In this document: positions 16,401-18,394 of the stretch, one piece after another
Layout: every line of letters begins with the position of its first letter
Numbering within the stretch: position 1 is the stretch's first letter
NCBI GenBank assembly: GCA_002424705.1
Contig: DIKW01000058.1
Location: 1 to 18,394, forward strand
Length of the DNA stretch: 18,394 bases
Direction of reading: 5' to 3'
Origin: Geobacter sp. UBA5608
GTDB lineage: Bacteria; Desulfobacterota; Desulfuromonadia; Geobacterales; Pseudopelobacteraceae
Notes under the pieces: generated by a model
The model's database searches: none
The model's input: the letters and a program-made list of their open reading frames with translations, nothing else
Told to the model about the DNA's origin: nothing
Made by a program: the position numbers and the translations under genes

Positions 16401-16790
16401 CGGGGCTAATTCCGGGATGATACCGTATTTGGCAGGAACAAAAAACGCACTATGGGTGGCCATGAGAAATAGCGTCAGGTACAGTAGCCAGACAACTCCC
16501 TTGGCAAAGGCCAGCACGGCTAGCAGGGTAACCACCACCTCCAACAGCTTGACACCGACGCTGACCCGGGTCTTGCTGTAACGGTCAGCAAGTCCGCCGG
16601 CTGGTGCTGAAAAGAGCAGGAACGGTAGCACAAAGAACATGCCAGCGGTGGCGGTGACGACCCCAGCCCTATCCTGCCCCTGAACATGAATCAGAAAAAA
16701 AACGATCAACAGCTTGAGGATGTTGTCGTTCATGGCTCCCAAAAACTGGGTCGTGTTCAAGGCCGGCAAGCCTACAGGCAATCTAGACAT
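13446..16790 (-). CDS. aas: MFS lysophospholipid transporter / acyltransferase / acyl-ACP synthetase fusion
   Basis: A 1114-residue three-part protein. Residues ~1-405 are an LplT-like major-facilitator transporter (multiple membrane helices, LADRYSKTRVSV loop). Residues ~410-600 are a PlsC acyltransferase with His436-x4-Asp441 (NHVSWID) and FAEGE at 508-512. Residues ~615-1114 are an AMP-forming acyl ligase with phosphate loop SSGSTGTPKG (766-775), GYGATE (903-908) and a C-terminal GKLDLKGL lysine motif. In E. coli LplT flips lysophospholipid inward and Aas re-acylates it using acyl-ACP; here both activities share one chain, as in some other proteobacteria. The frame opens at 16808, but AGGAG (16796-16800 on +) points to ATG 16790. 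It heads the unit with the zinc-ribbon and amidohydrolase genes. Confidence 0.9.
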   Translation of the reverse strand: MSRLPVGLPALNTTQFLGAMNDNILKLLIVFFLIHVQGQDRAGVVTATAGMFFVLPFLLFSAPAGGLADRYSKTRVSVGVKLLEVVVTLLAVLAFAKGVVWLLYLTLFLMATHSAFFVPAKYGIIPELAPREELSRANGLIESCTFLAIIFGTTLASGLTQAAGGRFWLAACFCLVVAVVGLCTALRLPTVEPAAPQRRIHLFPSEIVRTLKLVRHDRWLMLAIIGFAWFMLVGAFTQLNLIGYGIQHLGLSEVHSNYLFLASALGIAAGSLLAARLSGKDVEFGIVPLGAIGLTAAPILLHNAPSHVPTVLAIIVLFGISAGLFSLPLQTFIQLRADPSIRGEVLAASSFINWIGILLAAGLTFLFSGPLKMTAAQGFSMMGLVTLALTLLTLRYLPDFLLRFVALAVMKLLYRIRVDGRANVPLDGPALLVANHVSWIDALLLIATQTRRIRFVMDRTIYETPALNPLFRLMGVIPVSARDGVAGFKEFLRATRQVLDEGYLVCIFAEGEITRHGGLNAFRPGFARIAQATSVPIIPTYIGGAWGNIFSYARNRRLYLQRYPMHILFGAPLPADQATQARTAVMELSVRYYEARKTERLPLAEAFVSTARSNWGQPAVNDTTGRGLTYGKLLTGSLLVKNRLAPLLDGTNVGILLPPSVAGFTANIALTLLAKVPVNLNYTASQEAFRSALEQADIRCVVTSRKVLERLPDLPLPERIILLEELMVGLNGLEKLRGLLKARLAPRAVLCDSHPAPDDTATIIFSSGSTGTPKGVMLSHHNILSNIESLRAVFQPNRSDRVAAVLPLFHSLGFTGTLWLPLLSGFSSACHSNPLEAAQVVKLVRNEQATILLATPTFLSAYLRKAEPEDFRSLRLVVTGAEKLKNELANAFEEKFGLRPLEGYGATELSPVISLNIPDVEIGGIRQKGQLPGSVGRPIPGVAVRISDPDSGQLLDDGQPGLIEVAGPNLMTGYLGKPDETAKVIRGGWYNTGDIGYINDDGFVVITDRLARFSKIAGEMIPHGAVEERLLAALAATDPLLAVTAVPDERKGERLAVVFDQTRLDEAQIKQAIDRADLPNLWKPSLLVAAGAIPLLGSGKLDLKGLKRLAETAA

Positions 16791-16795
16791 AACAA

Positions 16796-16800
16796 CTCCT
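16796..16800 (-). promoter_or_regulatory. Ribosome binding site fixing the aas start at 16790
   Basis: AGGAG on the minus strand, five bases before ATG 16790. Upstream, TATAGT (16816-16821 on +) could be a -10 box for a separate aas promoter, but no matching -35 is clear. Confidence 0.6.
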
Positions 16801-16873
16801 TTAAACAAAGATGCTACTATACCTTCATTTATTAAAAAAGCAGCAGTTACCTAGCCTACCCCATGACACCAGC

Positions 16874-17023
16874 CTAGCGCGTTTTCTGAACGGCTCCGGT
16901 GCGGATTTTCCTGAGATGCCTCTTGACCCGGCACGAGACAAGCAGTTCGTTCAAAGCAAAGCAAGCCAGCAAGAAAACCAGCGGAACGACAGCCGTTAGT
17001 ATGCGCACGCTCACTGAACTCAT
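16874..17023 (-). CDS. Small single-span membrane protein, 49 residues
   Basis: ATG 17023 is preceded by a near-perfect AAAGGAGG (17029-17036 on +) at 5 bases. This is strong evidence for translation and favours it over the longer frame from 17092. The product has one hydrophobic segment (ILTAVVPLVFLLACFALNELL, residues ~8-28) and a basic tail (RVKRHLRKIR), predicting an inside-positive C-terminus. It lies 83 bases upstream of aas on the same strand and could be its first operon partner. No family recognised. Confidence 0.55.
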   Translation of the reverse strand: MSSVSVRILTAVVPLVFLLACFALNELLVSCRVKRHLRKIRTGAVQKTR

Positions 17024-17116
17024 GACATCCTCCTTTAATAGTGAGTGATCACTGCAAAGCAGGGAGAATGCCATATCCCCAAATACGCGCAACCAGCTGT
17101 AACAAAAGCAAATTCA

Positions 17117-17128
17117 CTGTTATAACAG
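17117..17128. promoter_or_regulatory. Perfect 12-base palindrome, possible operator
   Basis: CTGTTATAACAG is an exact palindrome ~95 bases upstream of the small membrane protein gene. A second, AGTGATCACT, is at 17044-17053, 21 bases before that gene's ATG. Either could bind a dimeric regulator. The rest of the gene-free stretch 17054-17320 is AT-rich and shows no gene. Confidence 0.25.
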
Positions 17129-17320
17129 GGGATGAGCCGCCAGCAGTCACCAGAGATATATACATTAAATGACCAATACATATACAGCAAATGCACATCA
17201 TTCCATCAGCGGGCCATAAAATCCGTCAAGCCCATTAAGGGATTTCACGCTTCTGCGGAATAGAGGTGTCGCCCCACAGGAAAAATCAAGATTAAGCTCA
17301 AGCAGCTTGGATTTCAGATA

Positions 17321-17503
17321 GATATGCTTATGGATGTCAAACTGCCACGCCACCTGCGCCCCAGCCTGCCGTTGCTGTTATGTGACGGAAAACCGCTTTG
17401 GCTGGCGCCGCTGCGCCGTACCCGGCTGGCACTGATGTCACCCGGACAGTCCGGCGGCATGCGCCTGACGCTGCTTGGAAGGGATCGGCTCCCCCCTTTC
17501 CCC
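17321..17503 (+). repeat. Right copy of the tilS 3'-end repeat
   Basis: Direct-orientation partner of 7174-7356; 161 of 183 bases agree by hand count, no gaps. With its partner it brackets the ~10 kb accessory segment. Confidence 0.93.
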
Positions 17504-17614
17504 CAGCCCCCAAAGGTATACATACCGTTAAAACCCTTGTCCCCACGGGGGAAGATATGTTATTTTTTCCCAATTTTAACGCTCCCAAAAGACCAAACCA
17601 CCTTAACCGCGTAG
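17321..17614 (+). pseudogene. tilS: Headless tilS 3' remnant upstream of ftsH
   Basis: Bases 17321-17503 encode the last 61 residues of a second TilS (VKLPRHLRPSLPLLLCDGKP and onward). The rest of the gene, PP-loop included, is absent. In-frame TAA lies upstream, so nothing longer can be read through. The intact gene's TAG is CAG here and the frame runs on to a stop at 17612-17614, 13 bases before ftsH. Compared with 7174-7356, substitutions are mostly synonymous, so both copies evolved under selection before this one was cut off. It marks the original tilS-ftsH junction. An ATG at 17324 exists but has no ribosome site. Confidence 0.85.
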
Positions 17615-17615
17615 T

Positions 17616-17620
17616 GGAGG
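17616..17620 (+). promoter_or_regulatory. Ribosome binding site of ftsH, selecting a TTG start
   Basis: GGAGG, 7 bases before TTG 17628. No ATG in frame is suitably placed. Confidence 0.75.
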
Positions 17621-17627
17621 CTCACCC

Positions 17628-18394
17628 TTGAACCAGTTCTATAAAAATCTCGCCCTCTGGCTTGTCATCAGCCTGATGATGATCATGTTGTTCAACATGT
17701 TTCAGAAACCACGCCAGACCGAGGACAAACTTAGCTTCAGCGAGTTCATGACCCTGATTGACGACGGCAAGGTCAGCAGCGTTACCCTGCAGGGCAACGA
17801 CGTGACCGGCAAATACACCGCCAAGGACGGCAAGGAGAAGCAGTACCGCACCTACAAGCCGACCTTTGACGCCGACCTGACCCAAAAACTGCTGGAAAAA
17901 AAGATCGCCATCCAGGCCAAACCGGAGGAGGAGCGTTTCTCCTGGTTCTCACTGTTCATCTCCTGGTTCCCGCTGCTGCTGTTGGTCGGTATCTGGATCT
18001 TCTTCATGCGCCAGATGCAGATGGGTGGCGGCAAGGCCATGTCCTTCGGCAAGAGCCGCGCCAAGCTGCTGACCGAGGCCCAGGGCAAGGTCACCTTTGA
18101 GGATGTGGCCGGCATTGAAGAGGCCAAGGAGGAACTGGAAGAGATTATCGCCTTCCTGAAGGATCCTAAAAAATTCACCAAGCTGGGGGGCAAGATCCCC
18201 AAGGGTGTGCTGCTGGTGGGCCCTCCGGGCACCGGCAAGACCCTGCTGGCGCGGGCCGTGGCCGGTGAGGCCGGGGTACCGTTCTTCTCGATCTCCGGCT
18301 CCGACTTTGTGGAGATGTTCGTCGGCGTCGGCGCCAGCCGGGTGCGGGACCTGTTCCTGCAAGGCAAAAAGAACGCCCCCTGCATCATCTTCAT
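17628..18394 (+). CDS. ftsH: ATP-dependent zinc metalloprotease FtsH (5' part, cut by window end)
   Basis: The first 255 codons of FtsH, a hexameric inner-membrane AAA+ protease that degrades misassembled membrane proteins and some regulators. Start is TTG 17628, giving NQFYKNLALWLVISLMMIM, the usual N-terminus. TM1 spans ~7-24, a periplasmic FtsH-extracellular domain ~27-100 (KLSFSEFMTLIDDGKVSSV), and TM2 ~105-125. The AAA module begins with VTFEDVAGIEEAKEEL and has Walker A GPPGTGKT (198-205). SGSDFVEMFVGVGASRVRDLF is the pore-loop and following region, and the window ends at the Walker B strand. The HExxH zinc site lies beyond the edge. It probably once followed tilS directly; it now follows the tilS remnant, so its promoter must lie within 17504-17627 or in the accessory DNA. 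Confidence 0.96.
   Translation, partial: MNQFYKNLALWLVISLMMIMLFNMFQKPRQTEDKLSFSEFMTLIDDGKVSSVTLQGNDVTGKYTAKDGKEKQYRTYKPTFDADLTQKLLEKKIAIQAKPEEERFSWFSLFISWFPLLLLVGIWIFFMRQMQMGGGKAMSFGKSRAKLLTEAQGKVTFEDVAGIEEAKEELEEIIAFLKDPKKFTKLGGKIPKGVLLVGPPGTGKTLLARAVAGEAGVPFFSISGSDFVEMFVGVGASRVRDLFLQGKKNAPCIIF

Noticed and set aside
9718..17166. Shared 13-mer AGATATATACATT at 9718-9730 and 17154-17166
   Set aside because: AT-rich and short; a match of this length is expected by chance in a window of this size.
7360..17320. Search for an integrase, transposase, tRNA or terminal inverted repeats around the insertion
   Set aside because: None could be supported; the only boundary signal is the tilS repeat, so it is not called a mobile element.
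17324..17614. Independent 96-residue gene at the tilS remnant
   Set aside because: Its first 60 residues are a truncated TilS C-terminus, the rest is 3' read-through, and there is no ribosome site.

Overview
The window is a GC-rich proteobacterial chromosome segment. Gene content and protein style (tilS next to ftsH, paired phosphofructokinases, sigma-54 regulator, a TilS/FtsH/CorA set) suggest the Geobacterales/Desulfuromonadales, perhaps a Trichlorobacter/Geobacter lovleyi-like organism. That placement is inference from remembered family resemblance, not from a search.

Layout. (1) Bases 1-5641, all on +: an ankyrin-caspase lipoprotein gene of low GC; a 6-phosphofructokinase with a Gly/Lys active-site signature; a low-GC gene for a periplasmic DUF4124-glutaredoxin protein; a terminator and promoter; a second phosphofructokinase of E. 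coli PfkA type; and corA, which starts one base after that pfkA stops. The two low-GC genes look like later arrivals among housekeeping genes. (2) Bases 5642-7359: a small antisense-side ORF and tilS, the essential tRNA(Ile) lysidine synthetase. (3) Bases 7360-17320: about 10 kb separating tilS from ftsH. It holds a secreted YiiX/YebB-like NlpC/P60 hydrolase, two decayed gene fragments (one the C-terminus of a DUF2339 membrane protein), a sigma-54 activator with an unrecognised N-terminal domain, and a minus-strand run of small membrane protein, MFS-PlsC-AMP-ligase fusion (Aas type), zinc-ribbon membrane protein and amidohydrolase. (4) Bases 17321-18394: a headless second copy of the tilS 3' end followed by ftsH, which runs off the window.

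The most informative observation is the pair of tilS ends. Bases 7174-7356 and 17321-17503 align over 183 bases without a gap and with 22 mismatches by hand count (88 % identity). Most of the changed codons are synonymous. The right copy lacks the first ~80 % of the gene and lies 5' of ftsH, where an intact tilS would be expected. The simplest reading is that foreign DNA carrying another lineage's tilS 3' end recombined into tilS, leaving a complete tilS on the left, a scar on the right and ~10 kb of accessory genes between. No integrase or transposase is visible.

Functionally, the left part combines glycolytic control (two PFKs) with Mg2+ transport. The accessory segment is envelope-oriented: lysophospholipid uptake and re-acylation, a membrane zinc-ribbon protein, a secreted cysteine hydrolase and a specialised sigma-54 regulator. 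No CRISPR array, tRNA, rRNA or intact insertion sequence was seen.
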